Shown here: positions 33,951 to 43,087 of the stretch, piece after piece
How positions within the stretch are numbered: the first letter of the stretch is position 1
Layout: each line of letters starts with the position of its first letter
Assembly: GCF_900101595.1 (NCBI RefSeq)
Contig: NZ_FMYY01000002.1
Coordinates: 1-64,000, forward strand
Direction: 5' to 3'
Origin: Paenibacillus sp. cl123
Lineage (GTDB): Bacteria; Bacillota; Bacilli; Paenibacillales; NBRC-103111
DNA: 64,000 nt
Program-made: the position numbers and the translations under genes
Notes under the pieces: generated by a model
Told to the model about the DNA's origin: nothing
Database searches by the model: none
What the model saw: only the letters and a program-made list of their open reading frames with translations

Positions 33951-34706
33951 ATGGATGTGGACTTGAAACATGCTTCGCACAGTTATCTGGACGATACCGA
34001 AGTCAAGCGGTTGATCGCGCTCAGCCAATCCGGCGATGCGCTCGCGCGGGAAACGCTTGTCCATTGCAATATCCGGCTCGTATGGTCAGTGGTGCAGCGC
34101 TTCCTGAACCGGGGCTACGAGGCGGAGGATTTGTTCCAGATCGGCTGCATCGGCTTGCTGAAGTCAGTTGACAAATTCGATCTGTCCTATGATGTCAAAT
34201 TCTCGACTTATGCGGTGCCGATGATTATCGGCGAAATTCAACGCTTCCTTCGGGATGACGGCACGCTTAAGGTCAGCCGGTCGCTTAAGGAGCTGGCCAA
34301 TAAAATCCGCAAAACGAAGGATGAGCTGGCAAGACGCCACGGTCGGCTGCCTACGATCAAGGAAGTCGCGGAGGAGCTTGGGATTACGCCGGAGGATGTG
34401 GTTTTCGCCCAGGAGGCGAACAAACCTCTGTCCTCGATTCACGAGACCGTTTTCGAGAATGACGGCGATCCGATTACGCTGATGGATCAGATCGCAGATG
34501 ACGGCCAGGAGAAATGGTTTGACAAGCTCGCATTGAATGAAGCGATCGGCTCGCTCAGCGAGCGTGAACGGCTGATCGTCTATCTGCGGTATTTCCGCGA
34601 CCAGACGCAATCGGAGGTAGCCAGCCGTCTCGGGATATCCCAGGTGCAGGTATCGCGGCTGGAGAAGAAAATTTTGCTGTCCATTAAAAATCAGATCGCC
34701 CAATAA
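33951..34706 (+). CDS. sigF: Sporulation sigma factor F
   Basis: A 251-residue sigma-70 family factor. Region 2 contains EAEDLFQIGCIGLLKSVDKF and YAVPMIIGEIQRFLRDDG; region 3 has LARRHGRLPTIKEVAEELG; region 4 has YFRDQTQSEVASRLGISQ then VQVSRLEKKIL. It directs the first forespore-specific transcription. A GGGGCTGAGG stretch before the ATG is the likely ribosome-binding site. It ends at a very strong terminator before spoVAA. Confidence 0.95.
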   Translation: MDVDLKHASHSYLDDTEVKRLIALSQSGDALARETLVHCNIRLVWSVVQRFLNRGYEAEDLFQIGCIGLLKSVDKFDLSYDVKFSTYAVPMIIGEIQRFLRDDGTLKVSRSLKELANKIRKTKDELARRHGRLPTIKEVAEELGITPEDVVFAQEANKPLSSIHETVFENDGDPITLMDQIADDGQEKWFDKLALNEAIGSLSERERLIVYLRYFRDQTQSEVASRLGISQVQVSRLEKKILLSIKNQIAQ

Positions 34707-34726
34707 CGCGATGTTTGCACCAATCG

Positions 34727-34772
34727 AACCCGAAAAGGGAGCGGCCGTCCGGCCGCTCCCTTTTCGGGTTTT
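34727..34772. terminator. Very strong terminator after sigF
   Basis: A perfect 21-bp inverted repeat (34727-34747 against 34750-34770) with only two unpaired bases between the arms, beginning AACCCGAAAAGGGAGC and ending in GGGTTTTG. It would insulate the spoIIA operon from the spoVA genes. Confidence 0.9.
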
Positions 34773-34862
34773 GTGCCTCTTTCAGCTGTTGTATTAAAAT
34801 GCCTTGCGGCTGCTCTTATTATTCACGACAACCGGCCTCAAATTTTCCCATCCGCGGTGGAC

Positions 34863-34892
34863 GATTACAAGTGCGCGTTCCCAATCATACTA
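34863..34892 (+). promoter_or_regulatory. Sigma-G promoter of the spoVA genes
   Basis: GATTA (34863-34867), 18 bases, CATACTA (34886-34892). The -10 is a perfect sigma-G match and the spacer is ideal; the -35 differs at one position. It lies about 55 bases before spoVAA, a sigma-G operon in Bacillus subtilis. Confidence 0.6.
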
Positions 34893-34946
34893 CACTTATA
34901 CGAAAATAAACTTGCAGGTATATGGCAGAAGGGAGGTTATAGGGGC

Positions 34947-35612
34947 ATGAGGCAATCCAGCGCTTCTTCGCCGCCGCGCATCTATATCCGCTTGCGCCGG
35001 ACGCTCAGCATCAATCCCCGGGAGCCGGTTACCCTGGGTACAGTCGCCCAGATCCTGTCTCCGCCCGAATATGAACGGGAGCTGCTGCAGCTTGAGCTGT
35101 ACCGTCCGAAGGAGTATGACGGCAATCTTGTGCTGGTAGATATGATGCTGATTATCAGCAAGGTGCAGGAGAAGTTTCCGGAGCTGCAGGTCGAGCTATT
35201 CGGAGATCCGCATACGCTTGTCGAGGTGCAGGGAAAGGTCAAGCGTCCGAATAAAGTGCTGATCGTGCTCGTATGGCTGCTTCTGTTCGTCGGCTCGGGC
35301 CTCGCGATTATGAACTTCCATGCCGATGTGAGCATGGCCGAGGTTCACCGGCATATCTACAAGCTGCTGACAGGTCGGGACCAGGCGCATCCGCTGCTGC
35401 TGCAAATTCCTTATTCGCTGGGCATCGGCATCGGAATGATCGTCTTCTTCAATCATCTGTTCCAGAAAAAATTCAACGAGGAGCCAAGTCCACTCGAGGT
35501 CGAAATGTACATGTATCAGGAAAATGTCAATCAATACGTGATCACGGATGAGTATGCCAAGCTGCATCGAAGGGAAAGCGGGGAGCAGAACAGCCGGGAG
35601 AGGCCGGGATGA
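34947..35612 (+). CDS. spoVAA: Stage V sporulation protein AA
   Basis: A 221-residue protein: a soluble N-terminal part starting IYIRLRRTLSINPREPVTLG, then two membrane helices (about 97-115 and 145-165). SpoVA proteins form the inner-membrane channel for dipicolinic acid in spores; SpoVAA and SpoVAB are accessory members. Start 34947 follows GGGAGG; the longer frame from 34773 would begin upstream of the promoter. The stop overlaps spoVAB by 4 bases. Confidence 0.92.
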   Translation: MRQSSASSPPRIYIRLRRTLSINPREPVTLGTVAQILSPPEYERELLQLELYRPKEYDGNLVLVDMMLIISKVQEKFPELQVELFGDPHTLVEVQGKVKRPNKVLIVLVWLLLFVGSGLAIMNFHADVSMAEVHRHIYKLLTGRDQAHPLLLQIPYSLGIGIGMIVFFNHLFQKKFNEEPSPLEVEMYMYQENVNQYVITDEYAKLHRRESGEQNSRERPG

Positions 35613-36034
35613 TCGAATGGCTGGGCTTCATCGGACTTGCGTTTATCGGCTTGGCCGGAGGAATCGCTGTCGGAAGCGGCATGGTCGCCTTCCTGGTCGT
35701 GCTGGACATCATCCCGCGTCTGGCGCAAATTACCCGGTCATACGGTCATATCCGGATCTATGAAGCTGCGGTAATCATCGGGGCGCTTTTCTTTACGATC
35801 ACGGATTTCTTCGAATGGACCTATCACTTTTTCCCGATGTCCGCGGCTCTTTACGGCCTGCTCGCCGGCTGTTTTGTAGGGATGCTCGCCGCAGCGCTGA
35901 CGGAGGTCATTAACGTGCTGCCCATCATCGCCAAGCGAATCGGGATGGAATCTTACATGATCTGGCTGCTGATGGCGATGATTTTCGGTAAAGTATTTGG
36001 TTCGATCATCGACTGGCTGGGCATTCTGGGCTAG
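35609..36034 (+). CDS. spoVAB: Stage V sporulation protein AB
   Basis: A 141-residue protein with four membrane segments, starting MIEWLGFIGLAFIGLAGG and ending SIIDWLGILG. The ATG overlaps the spoVAA stop (ATGA). In Bacillus subtilis spoVAC, AD and AEb follow; here spoVAF comes next, so the core channel genes must lie elsewhere on the chromosome. Confidence 0.92.
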   Translation: MIEWLGFIGLAFIGLAGGIAVGSGMVAFLVVLDIIPRLAQITRSYGHIRIYEAAVIIGALFFTITDFFEWTYHFFPMSAALYGLLAGCFVGMLAAALTEVINVLPIIAKRIGMESYMIWLLMAMIFGKVFGSIIDWLGILG

Positions 36035-36090
36035 CCCATAGCTGCTGCCGGACGTATACCGATATACTTAGATATCAGGAGGACTTTACG

Positions 36091-38196
36091 ATGCAAAAGG
36101 AATTCAAGCGAGCCAAGCTCGTTAGCTCCCATCCGTCCAGACTGAACAAAGGGGAAGACGACGAGGAGAAGGCGCGCAATGCCGAAGAGGCGCCGGACCA
36201 TTCGCCCCAAACCGCACAGGAAGGCGAATCGCATGAAAGCAGTTGGCCCAAGCTGGAAATCAATGCGCATGCCGAGATCGTTGGCGAAGCCCGGGAGCGG
36301 ACTGCAGATCATCGCCCCGAGTCTTCCGGGCGGGGAGGCGGCATAGAGGCGGAAGATAGACAGGAAGGAAGGGAGAGCAGAGACGGAGAGGGGGAAGACA
36401 AGGGGGATAAAGGGAAGAGGCTGAGCAAGCAGACCCCGGATGGGCCGGAAGGGAATGGGCGCAAGCAGTCGGCCGACGAAGACAAGACGCGCAAAATGAA
36501 GGCGGAGACGCATCTGTCGGAGGAAGAGCGAAGGCTGAAGGAAGCTGAAGGTATCCCCGGCTCCTTCGACCGCTTGAAGAGACAGCTGGAGGAACGGGTA
36601 GGCTTGAACAAAAGCTTCGACGTTGTCTTCCGCGAGATGGTATTCGGCGGCCAGCCTACTGCTATTTTCTACTACAACGGATTTGCGAAGGACACCGTTC
36701 TCACCGATATTCTGATGCGGCTGTCCTACGCGGATGCGGAGCATCGCCCGCCGGGAGATAACGAGGGACGCTCCGGCGGACGGGAGAGCGAGGAACGGGC
36801 CGGTCACAGGACCGGAGACGAACAACCGCAGCTTCAAGCCGGGGAGAAGCGGACAAAGGATAAAGCGGAGGCTTCCGAGGGCTCCCGGGAACATGAAGAA
36901 AAGAAGACGGGCGGCCGCACAGGCAAGCTCAATATTATCGACCTGTTCGACCATGCGCTGATCCCGCATATTCAGGTGAAAAAGACTTCCCAAATGAAGG
37001 AAGTCATCGACAATGTCTCCATGGGGGGGACGGCCTTCTTCTTCGAGGGCGAGGAGGAAGCGGTACTCGTTGACGCCAAAAGCTTCCCTGTGCGCTCAAC
37101 GGAGGAGCCGGATCTCGAGCGGGTAGTGCGCGGCTCGCGGGACGGCTTCGTCGAGACGCTGCTCACCAATGTAACGCTGGTGCGCCGGCGGCTTCGCGAT
37201 CCGCGACTCAAGCTGGAGATTACGCAGGTCGGCAAGCGGACGCAAACCGACGTCTGCATCGGGTATATCCAGGATATTTGCGATATGAATATGGTGGAAG
37301 CGGTAAGGGACAAGATCAAGCAGGTGGAGGTTGACGGTCTGCCGCTGGCCGAGAAGCAGCTGGAGGAGGCTATCATCGGCAAGGGCTGGAATCCGTATCC
37401 TTCCGTGCGGTATTCCGAGAGGCCGGATGTCGTCGCGGCCCATCTGCTGGAGGGTCATCTTGCCGTGTTCGTGGATACATCCCCCTCGGTGATGATTACG
37501 CCGGCAACCTTCTTCCACCATGTCCAGCATGCGGAAGAGTACCGCCAGACGCCGCTCGTGGGCTCTTACCTGCGCTGGGTACGGTTTCTCGGCATCGCGG
37601 CGTCGCTATTTCTGCTTCCTCTCTGGTTTCTGATCGTCACCTCTCCGGACCTCAAGCCTATCGGGCTGGATTTCATCGGACCGCAGAAGGTGGGGAAAAT
37701 CCCGATGATCTTGCAATTTCTCATTGCCGAGCTGGGGATCGATCTGATGCGAATGGCGGCCATTCATACGCCTACGCCGCTCGCCACAGCCATGGGACTC
37801 GTAGCGGCTATCCTGATCGGCGATATTGCCGTTAAGACGGGATTGTTCGTTAATGAGGTCATTCTCTATCTGGCCGTGGCCGCCATCGGGACATTTGCAA
37901 CTCCGAGCTATGAGCTCAGCTTGGCCAACCGGCTGGCCAGGCTCGTTCTGCTCATCGCGGCCGCCATATTCAAGGTGCCGGGGCTTGTCGTCGCCTCGAC
38001 GGGGCTGGTTCTGCTGCTGGCGCTGCAGCGCTCGTACAACACTCCGTACTTATGGCCGCTGCTGCCCTTCAATGCGAAGGCCATGCTGGATGTTCTCATC
38101 CGACGGCCGTTTCTGTCCATGCGCGCCCGGATGAGTTTGACGAAAACGGCGGATTCGACGCGCCAGCCTTCTCCCGAGCCGGGCTCCGGATCATAA
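36091..38196 (+). CDS. spoVAF: SpoVAF/GerA-family spore membrane protein with large charged insertions
   Basis: A 701-residue GerA-family protein; Bacillus subtilis SpoVAF is about 490. The conserved part starts near residue 153 with GIPGSFDRLKRQLEERVG and includes FFFEGEEEAVLVDAKSFPVR, ERPDVVAAHLLEGHLAVFVD, PSVMITPATFFHHVQHAEEY and five or so C-terminal membrane helices. Residues 1-152 and about 215-277 are extra: extremely charged (Glu, Asp, Lys, Arg, Gly), no hydrophobic clusters, hence probably disordered. Position between spoVAB and lysA identifies it as SpoVAF. AGGAGG precedes the ATG. SpoVAF has been linked to amplification of germination. Confidence 0.88.
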   Translation: MQKEFKRAKLVSSHPSRLNKGEDDEEKARNAEEAPDHSPQTAQEGESHESSWPKLEINAHAEIVGEARERTADHRPESSGRGGGIEAEDRQEGRESRDGEGEDKGDKGKRLSKQTPDGPEGNGRKQSADEDKTRKMKAETHLSEEERRLKEAEGIPGSFDRLKRQLEERVGLNKSFDVVFREMVFGGQPTAIFYYNGFAKDTVLTDILMRLSYADAEHRPPGDNEGRSGGRESEERAGHRTGDEQPQLQAGEKRTKDKAEASEGSREHEEKKTGGRTGKLNIIDLFDHALIPHIQVKKTSQMKEVIDNVSMGGTAFFFEGEEEAVLVDAKSFPVRSTEEPDLERVVRGSRDGFVETLLTNVTLVRRRLRDPRLKLEITQVGKRTQTDVCIGYIQDICDMNMVEAVRDKIKQVEVDGLPLAEKQLEEAIIGKGWNPYPSVRYSERPDVVAAHLLEGHLAVFVDTSPSVMITPATFFHHVQHAEEYRQTPLVGSYLRWVRFLGIAASLFLLPLWFLIVTSPDLKPIGLDFIGPQKVGKIPMILQFLIAELGIDLMRMAAIHTPTPLATAMGLVAAILIGDIAVKTGLFVNEVILYLAVAAIGTFATPSYELSLANRLARLVLLIAAAIFKVPGLVVASTGLVLLLALQRSYNTPYLWPLLPFNAKAMLDVLIRRPFLSMRARMSLTKTADSTRQPSPEPGSGS

Positions 38197-38209
38197 GCTG
38201 CTTGAAGCG

Positions 38210-38229
38210 TAACCTCGCATGCGAGGTTA
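38210..38229. terminator. Palindrome after spoVAF
   Basis: TAACCTCGC and GCGAGGTTA (38210-38218 against 38221-38229) form a 9-bp stem with a 2-base gap, followed by TTTGCTTGTTG. Probable terminator of the spoVA genes. Confidence 0.7.
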
Positions 38230-38237
38230 TTTGCTTG

Positions 38238-38265
38238 TTGTCTAACAAGCGCGGATTATGATACT
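38238..38265 (+). promoter_or_regulatory. Candidate sigma-A promoter of lysA
   Basis: TTGTCT (38238-38243), 16 bases, GATACT (38260-38265) preceded by TAT. No lysine riboswitch is visible between it and the start codon. Confidence 0.4.
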
Positions 38266-38331
38266 TTAGAGGAGACATGTTTGCAGTTTGCAGATGGCAT
38301 TCTAGCCTTACAGGGGAAGAGGGAGTTAACG

Positions 38332-39663
38332 ATGTATCTACATGGCACCAGTACAATTAACAGTCAGGGGCATCTGGAAATCGGAGGCTGCGATACCGTT
38401 GAGCTGACGAAGGAATACGGCACGCCGCTGTATGTGATGGACGAAGCTCTGATCCGCCAGCGCTGCCGGGAGTTTGTCGAAGCTTTCCGCAGCTCGGGGC
38501 TGCCGTTTCAAGTGGCATATGCGAGCAAGGCGTTTTGCGTGATGGCGATGTGCCGCATCGTCGAGGAGGAAGGCATGTCTCTGGACGTCGTTTCGGACGG
38601 CGAACTATATACGGCGCTGCAGGCCGGATTTCCGGCGGAGCGCATTCATTTTCATGGCAACAACAAAACTCCCGAGGAAATTGAGATGGGGCTTGACGCC
38701 GGCATCGGCTGTTTCGTAGTCGATAATTTCGTCGAGCTGCACATGCTTAATGCGATCGCAGGCGAGAAGCGCAAGAAGACGAAGGTGCTGCTGCGGATTA
38801 CGCCTGGCGTGGACGCGCATACGCATGATTATATTTCTACCGGCCAGACGGATTCCAAGTTCGGCTTCGATCTGCAGAACGGCGCAGCCAAGCAGGCGGT
38901 TGCCGAAGCGACAAATCTCCCGCATATCGAGCTTCTCGGCACCCACTCGCATATCGGCTCGCAAATATTCGAGGTTGGCGGCTTCCAGCTCGCTGTAGAG
39001 AAAGTGATCGGCTTCGCCGTTGAAGTCCGCGCGGAGCTGGGAGTAACGTTCTCCGTGCTGAATCTTGGCGGCGGCTTCGGCATTCGTTACATCGAGGGCG
39101 ATACGCCCCTGCCGGTGGCCGAATATGTGGGCGCTATTACATCGACCGTGCGCGAGCAGTTCGGCAAGCATGGCTACCCGCTGCCGGAGATTTGGACCGA
39201 GCCGGGCCGCAGCATTGTCGGCGATGCGGGAACGACGCTTTATACCGTCGGCACCTACAAGGATATTCCGGGCGTGCGCAAATATGTCGCGGTGGACGGC
39301 GGCATGACCGACAACCCCCGTCCTGCTCTGTACCAGGCGCAGTATGAGGCCATGCTGGCCAACCGCGCCTCCGAGCCGGAGGAAGAGGTTGTTTCGATCG
39401 CAGGCAAATGCTGCGAAAGCGGCGATATGCTGATCTGGGACGCCAAGCTGCCTCGGGTAAACAGCGGGGATGTGCTGGCTGTCGCCTGCACGGGCGCATA
39501 CAACTATGCCATGGCAAGCAATTATAACCGGCTTCGCCGGCCAGCCGTTGTATTCGTCAAGGACGGCGCCGCTGACGTTGCGGTCGAACGCGAAACGTAT
39601 GAGGACATTGTGCGCAAGGACATGCTGCCCGTCCGTTTGAAGCCGGTAACGCAGGCGAGATAA
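38332..39663 (+). CDS. lysA: Diaminopimelate decarboxylase
   Basis: A 443-residue PLP enzyme of the alanine-racemase-like fold. The PLP lysine is in QVAYASKAFC; the phosphate loop is LNLGGGFGIRY; EPGRSIVG and the active-site Cys in AGKCCESGDM are present. It makes L-lysine from meso-diaminopimelate. Start 38332 follows AAGAGGGAG; the longer frame from 38281 has none. The spoVAF-lysA adjacency is as in Bacillus subtilis. Confidence 0.95.
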   Translation: MYLHGTSTINSQGHLEIGGCDTVELTKEYGTPLYVMDEALIRQRCREFVEAFRSSGLPFQVAYASKAFCVMAMCRIVEEEGMSLDVVSDGELYTALQAGFPAERIHFHGNNKTPEEIEMGLDAGIGCFVVDNFVELHMLNAIAGEKRKKTKVLLRITPGVDAHTHDYISTGQTDSKFGFDLQNGAAKQAVAEATNLPHIELLGTHSHIGSQIFEVGGFQLAVEKVIGFAVEVRAELGVTFSVLNLGGGFGIRYIEGDTPLPVAEYVGAITSTVREQFGKHGYPLPEIWTEPGRSIVGDAGTTLYTVGTYKDIPGVRKYVAVDGGMTDNPRPALYQAQYEAMLANRASEPEEEVVSIAGKCCESGDMLIWDAKLPRVNSGDVLAVACTGAYNYAMASNYNRLRRPAVVFVKDGAADVAVERETYEDIVRKDMLPVRLKPVTQAR

Positions 39664-39956
39664 AGCCGCAGCGCGCTCAGAAGCGGATGCGGGATGCTGC
39701 CCGGGTGGGGAAGTGGATGAGCCTGGGGTAACCCGGCTCCGGCGAAGCATGGGAGGTGCCGAGTGCGAATTCGGTATCCTCCCTGCCAGCGTTAGGGCCC
39801 ATCCTGTCGCGACGGCGTTAGTAGCCCGGTTTTTCCTCCGCATGGCAAACATTTTCCTTTCTGCCCGACGTGTAGTAAAATAGGGAGGAACTTGGGCGGT
39901 CTATCCGGCATCGTTCATTCCATCCAAACTATAAGCAAACAAGGAGCGTACATAAC

Positions 39957-40388
39957 ATGGCTAAACAAGCGATTATTAAAATGTCCGACGGCAACGAGGT
40001 CGTTCTGGAATTGTTCGAGAAGGATGCGCCAAACACGGTAGCGAATTTCGAGAAGCTGGCAAGCGAAGGCTTCTATAACGGAACGGTATTCCACCGGGTA
40101 ATCCCCGGCTTTGTTGCCCAAGGAGGTTGCCCGAACGGAACAGGAACGGGCGGCCCTGGCTACACGATCAACTGCGAGATCAATCCGAACAAGCATGAGC
40201 GCGGAACGCTCGCTATGGCGCATGCCGGCCGTAATACAGGCGGCAGCCAATTCTACATCTGCTATAACCCGCAGCCGCATCTCGACGGTCAGCATACGGT
40301 ATTCGGCAAGGTCGTCTCCGGCATGGAGCATGTCGATGCATTCAAGGGACGCGACAAGATGGAGTCTGTTCAGGTAGTGGAAGCTTAA
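39957..40388 (+). CDS. ppiB: Cyclophilin-type peptidyl-prolyl cis-trans isomerase
   Basis: A 143-residue compact bacterial cyclophilin with the catalytic region [25 protein letters not shown] and [20 protein letters not shown] then TVFGKV. Cytosolic protein-folding helper (no signal peptide). AAGGAG lies 10 bases before the ATG. The 293-base stretch before it is GC-rich, without coding signs; a TAAAAT (39876-39881) is a possible -10. Confidence 0.93.
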   Translation: MAKQAIIKMSDGNEVVLELFEKDAPNTVANFEKLASEGFYNGTVFHRVIPGFVAQGGCPNGTGTGGPGYTINCEINPNKHERGTLAMAHAGRNTGGSQFYICYNPQPHLDGQHTVFGKVVSGMEHVDAFKGRDKMESVQVVEA

Positions 40389-40631
40389 GATAATCCGGAC
40401 GGCTTTCCCGGATGGCAGAGAAGAGGCTGGTCTGCCGTTAGTGGCGGCAAGCTTGAGGAGCGGAGACTGCGAGGGGAACTGAGCTTGTCTCCTGCTGCCC
40501 GGCCGGCTGAATTAATATGCAGCGTATGGGTGGAGTTCGCAGAAAATAACGCGAACTTCTCCGCAGCGCCGCTAAAACGAATGCTGTCGCTCCGATAACC
40601 GGGTTTTCGGCTAGCTTCTGTTAATTCGGGG

Positions 40632-40660
40632 TAGACAAATGGGTGAACTAAGGATATACT
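40632..40660 (+). promoter_or_regulatory. Sigma-A promoter of the riboflavin operon
   Basis: TAGACA (40632-40637), 17 bases, TATACT (40655-40660), each box with one deviation from consensus. It is placed so that the transcript begins about 15 bases before the FMN riboswitch. Confidence 0.75.
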
Positions 40661-40681
40661 GATTTTTAATTGCATAGCTTA

Positions 40682-40844
40682 CCTTTCGGGGCAGGGTGAA
40701 ATTCCCTACCGGCGGTGTTGTACGGCAGCTTCGGCAGCCGTCTCAGTCCGTGAGCTGCGTTACATCTTGCTGCAGCAGCAAGTTATAGCGTTTGCCGACT
40801 CGGTGCAAATCCGAGACCGACAGTATAGTCTGGATGGGAGAAGG
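40682..40844 (+). promoter_or_regulatory. FMN riboswitch (RFN element)
   Basis: All strongly conserved RFN segments are present: CTTTCGGGGCAGGGTGAAAT, TTCCCTACCGGCGGT, a variable stem, AGTCCGTGAGC-like core, GACTCGGTGCAAATCCGAG, ACCGACAGTATAGTCTGGAT and the closing GGGAGAAGG that pairs with the 5' CCTTTC. Binding of FMN represses the downstream rib genes. Confidence 0.95.
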
Positions 40845-41260
40845 GGAAGCGGAATCAAGCGATTCAGGTACCGGTCATAGCAGTTTTGCCTACGGCCCGG
40901 CAATCCGATGGCTTGTTCGACCAGGCGCAGTTTCGACATGCACGCTCAGCCGCTCATTCCGGCAGCTGAGGGGCTTGCCAGCGGGCTGTGGGCGAGCTAC
41001 GCGCTGAATTAAGCCTGCTTCAGGCTTCTTTGAGCATAAGCTTATGCCAGGCCGTTACAGCCGCCGGACGGCAGCGGCAAGCGGTCGCAGCCACGGTCGA
41101 CTCTGTCTGATTCGTGCCTTGTTCGATTCCGTACGTCCGGATGTTTACCATGCGGATGCTTTTTTCTCAAGCCCTTTTTGCTCCGGCGAAAGCGGCTTTT
41201 TTGCATTATGCCGTCACTTTCGGCGGGATTGGAAGAAGAGAAAGAGGAGGCCCGGCGAAG
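40845..41260 (+). promoter_or_regulatory. Long leader between FMN riboswitch and ribD, with two terminator-like hairpins
   Basis: A 416-base leader. First hairpin: AAGCCTG (41011-41017) with CAGGCTT (41021-41027), then CTTTG. Second: AAGCC (41169-41173) with GGCTT (41194-41198) enclosing a CCGGC-GAAA-GCGG hairpin, then a six-T run. One of these is presumably the expression platform; both are far from the aptamer. I see no convincing gene in the leader; frames there lack ribosome-binding sites. Confidence 0.55.
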
Positions 41261-42379
41261 ATGGAAATATGGAACGACGAAGCCTATATGCGTCTCGCTC
41301 TCCAATTGGCCGCGGCGGCCGCAGGCCAGACGGGGATCAATCCGGTCGTCGGCTGCGTGCTCGTCAAGGATGGCCGTATCGTCGGGATGGGAGCGCATCT
41401 GAAGCGCGGGGAAGCCCACGCCGAGGTGCACGCGCTGAATATGGCAGGAGCGGAGGCGGAGGGAGCGACCGCTTATGTGACGCTGGAGCCTTGCAGTCAT
41501 CATGGCCGGACGCCGCCTTGCAGCGACAGGCTGATCCGCGAGAAGGTCCGGCGGGTCGTAGTCGCCGCAACCGATCCGAATCCGCTCGTCGCGGGCAGCG
41601 GCCTCGCGAGGCTGGCCGCGCATGGGGTGGAGGTTCGGGCCGGGGTGCTGGCAGCCGAGGCCGAGGCCTTGAATGAAGCGTTCAACAAGTATATCGTGAC
41701 GCGCATGCCGTTCGTGACCGTCAAGAGCGCGAGCACGCTCGACGGCAAGATCGCCGCCCGCGGCGGAGACAGCAAGTGGATCACGGGCAGCGCGGCGCGC
41801 GCCCAAGGCCACATGCTGCGTCACCGCCACCAGGCGATCATGGTCGGCATCGGCACCGTGCTTGCCGATGACCCGGCCCTGACGACCCGGCTGCCGGTGC
41901 CGGGTCTGAACCCGCTGCGCGTCGTCGTCGACTCGACGCTGAGATTGCCGCACGACGCGCAGCTCGTGCGGGATAAGGCGGCGCCCACGGTCGTGCTGAC
42001 GACCGGGCAGGCGCCGCCTGAACGCCGCCGCGCGCTGGAGGCGCTGGGCGTTGAAGTGATCGACTGCGGCCCGGGGCCCGCCGTCGACCTCCGCGCCGCC
42101 ATGGCGCGGCTCGGCGAGCGCGAGATCGGCTCGCTGCTCGTCGAAGGCGGCGGCAGGCTGAGCGGCGCTCTGCTGGGCGCGGGGCTCGTCGATAAGCTGG
42201 CGCTGTTCCTCGCGCCGAAAATTATCGGCGGCGGGGCGGCCGCGCCGGGCAATTTCGACTTCCCCGGCAGCATGGCGATGAGCCGGGCGATCCGGATCGA
42301 GGGGATGCAGGTCGAGACTTACGGGGAAGACATCTGCCTGACGGGCTATCCCCGTTATGATACCGAAAGCGAGGGGTAG
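41261..42379 (+). CDS. ribD: Bifunctional pyrimidine deaminase/reductase of riboflavin synthesis
   Basis: A 372-residue fusion. The N-terminal deaminase has zinc ligands in HAEVHAL and PCSHHGRTPPCSD; the C-terminal reductase (from about 150) has STLDGKIAARGGDSKWITG, GIGTVLADDPALTTR and SLLVEGGGRLSGALL. It performs steps two and three of riboflavin synthesis from GTP. Start 41261 has GAGGAGG about 10 bases upstream; a frame from 41114 would start before the terminator hairpin. Confidence 0.94.
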   Translation: MEIWNDEAYMRLALQLAAAAAGQTGINPVVGCVLVKDGRIVGMGAHLKRGEAHAEVHALNMAGAEAEGATAYVTLEPCSHHGRTPPCSDRLIREKVRRVVVAATDPNPLVAGSGLARLAAHGVEVRAGVLAAEAEALNEAFNKYIVTRMPFVTVKSASTLDGKIAARGGDSKWITGSAARAQGHMLRHRHQAIMVGIGTVLADDPALTTRLPVPGLNPLRVVVDSTLRLPHDAQLVRDKAAPTVVLTTGQAPPERRRALEALGVEVIDCGPGPAVDLRAAMARLGEREIGSLLVEGGGRLSGALLGAGLVDKLALFLAPKIIGGGAAAPGNFDFPGSMAMSRAIRIEGMQVETYGEDICLTGYPRYDTESEG

Positions 42380-42382
42380 GGC

Positions 42383-43054
42383 ATGTTTACGGGAATTATT
42401 GAAGAGATCGGCGCGATGAAGCGCATCGACCGTCAGGGGCAAGCGATGGTGCTGACCATCGCAGCGAAGCGGGTGCTGGAGGATGTGAAGCTGGGCGACA
42501 GCATCGCCGTGAATGGGGTATGCCTGACAGTGATCGCTTTCGACACGGCCACCTTCTCCGTCGATGTGATGCCGGAGACATTCCGCCGCACAACGCTGGA
42601 GAGCTTGACGACAGGCTCGCCGGTCAATCTGGAGCGGGCGATGGCGGCAAACGGCCGGTTTGGCGGGCATATCGTGCAGGGACATGTCGATGCGACCGGC
42701 CGCATAGCCGCGCGCAGGCAGGAAGAGAATGCCGTCGTGTTCCGGATCGAGCCCGGCGATCCGGGTCTGCTGAAATATGTCATCCCGCATGGCTCGATCA
42801 CGATTGACGGGATTAGCTTGACGGTAGTGGATACGGGGGAGGCGCATTTTACGGTGTCCATCATTCCCCATACGTTGGCCGAAACGGTGCTGCGGTACAA
42901 GCAAGCCGGCGACAAGGTCAATCTGGAAGCCGACGTGCTGGGGAAATATATCGAGCGGCTGCTCGGGTTTAACGGCGGCGCGGCCGCGGGGGCCCGAACC
43001 GGACAGACCGGCGGACTGACGGCTTCGCTGCTGACGGAGCACGGATTTATGTAA
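42383..43054 (+). CDS. ribE: Riboflavin synthase, alpha subunit
   Basis: A 223-residue protein with two lumazine-binding barrels, each starting in the family way: MFTGIIEEIG and GRFGGHIVQGHVD. It dismutates 6,7-dimethyl-8-ribityllumazine to riboflavin. The gap to ribD is 3 bases, with GAGGGG as ribosome-binding site. The C-terminal 25 residues are a Gly/Ala/Thr-rich tail. Confidence 0.94.
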   Translation: MFTGIIEEIGAMKRIDRQGQAMVLTIAAKRVLEDVKLGDSIAVNGVCLTVIAFDTATFSVDVMPETFRRTTLESLTTGSPVNLERAMAANGRFGGHIVQGHVDATGRIAARRQEENAVVFRIEPGDPGLLKYVIPHGSITIDGISLTVVDTGEAHFTVSIIPHTLAETVLRYKQAGDKVNLEADVLGKYIERLLGFNGGAAAGARTGQTGGLTASLLTEHGFM

Positions 43055-43087
43055 AGCGTGAAAATAAGGCAAAGGAGGCGTGGAGCA

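Noticed and set aside
40792-41007. A 71-codon frame in the FMN riboswitch leader
   Set aside because: It begins inside the aptamer, lacks a ribosome-binding site and has no recognisable product.
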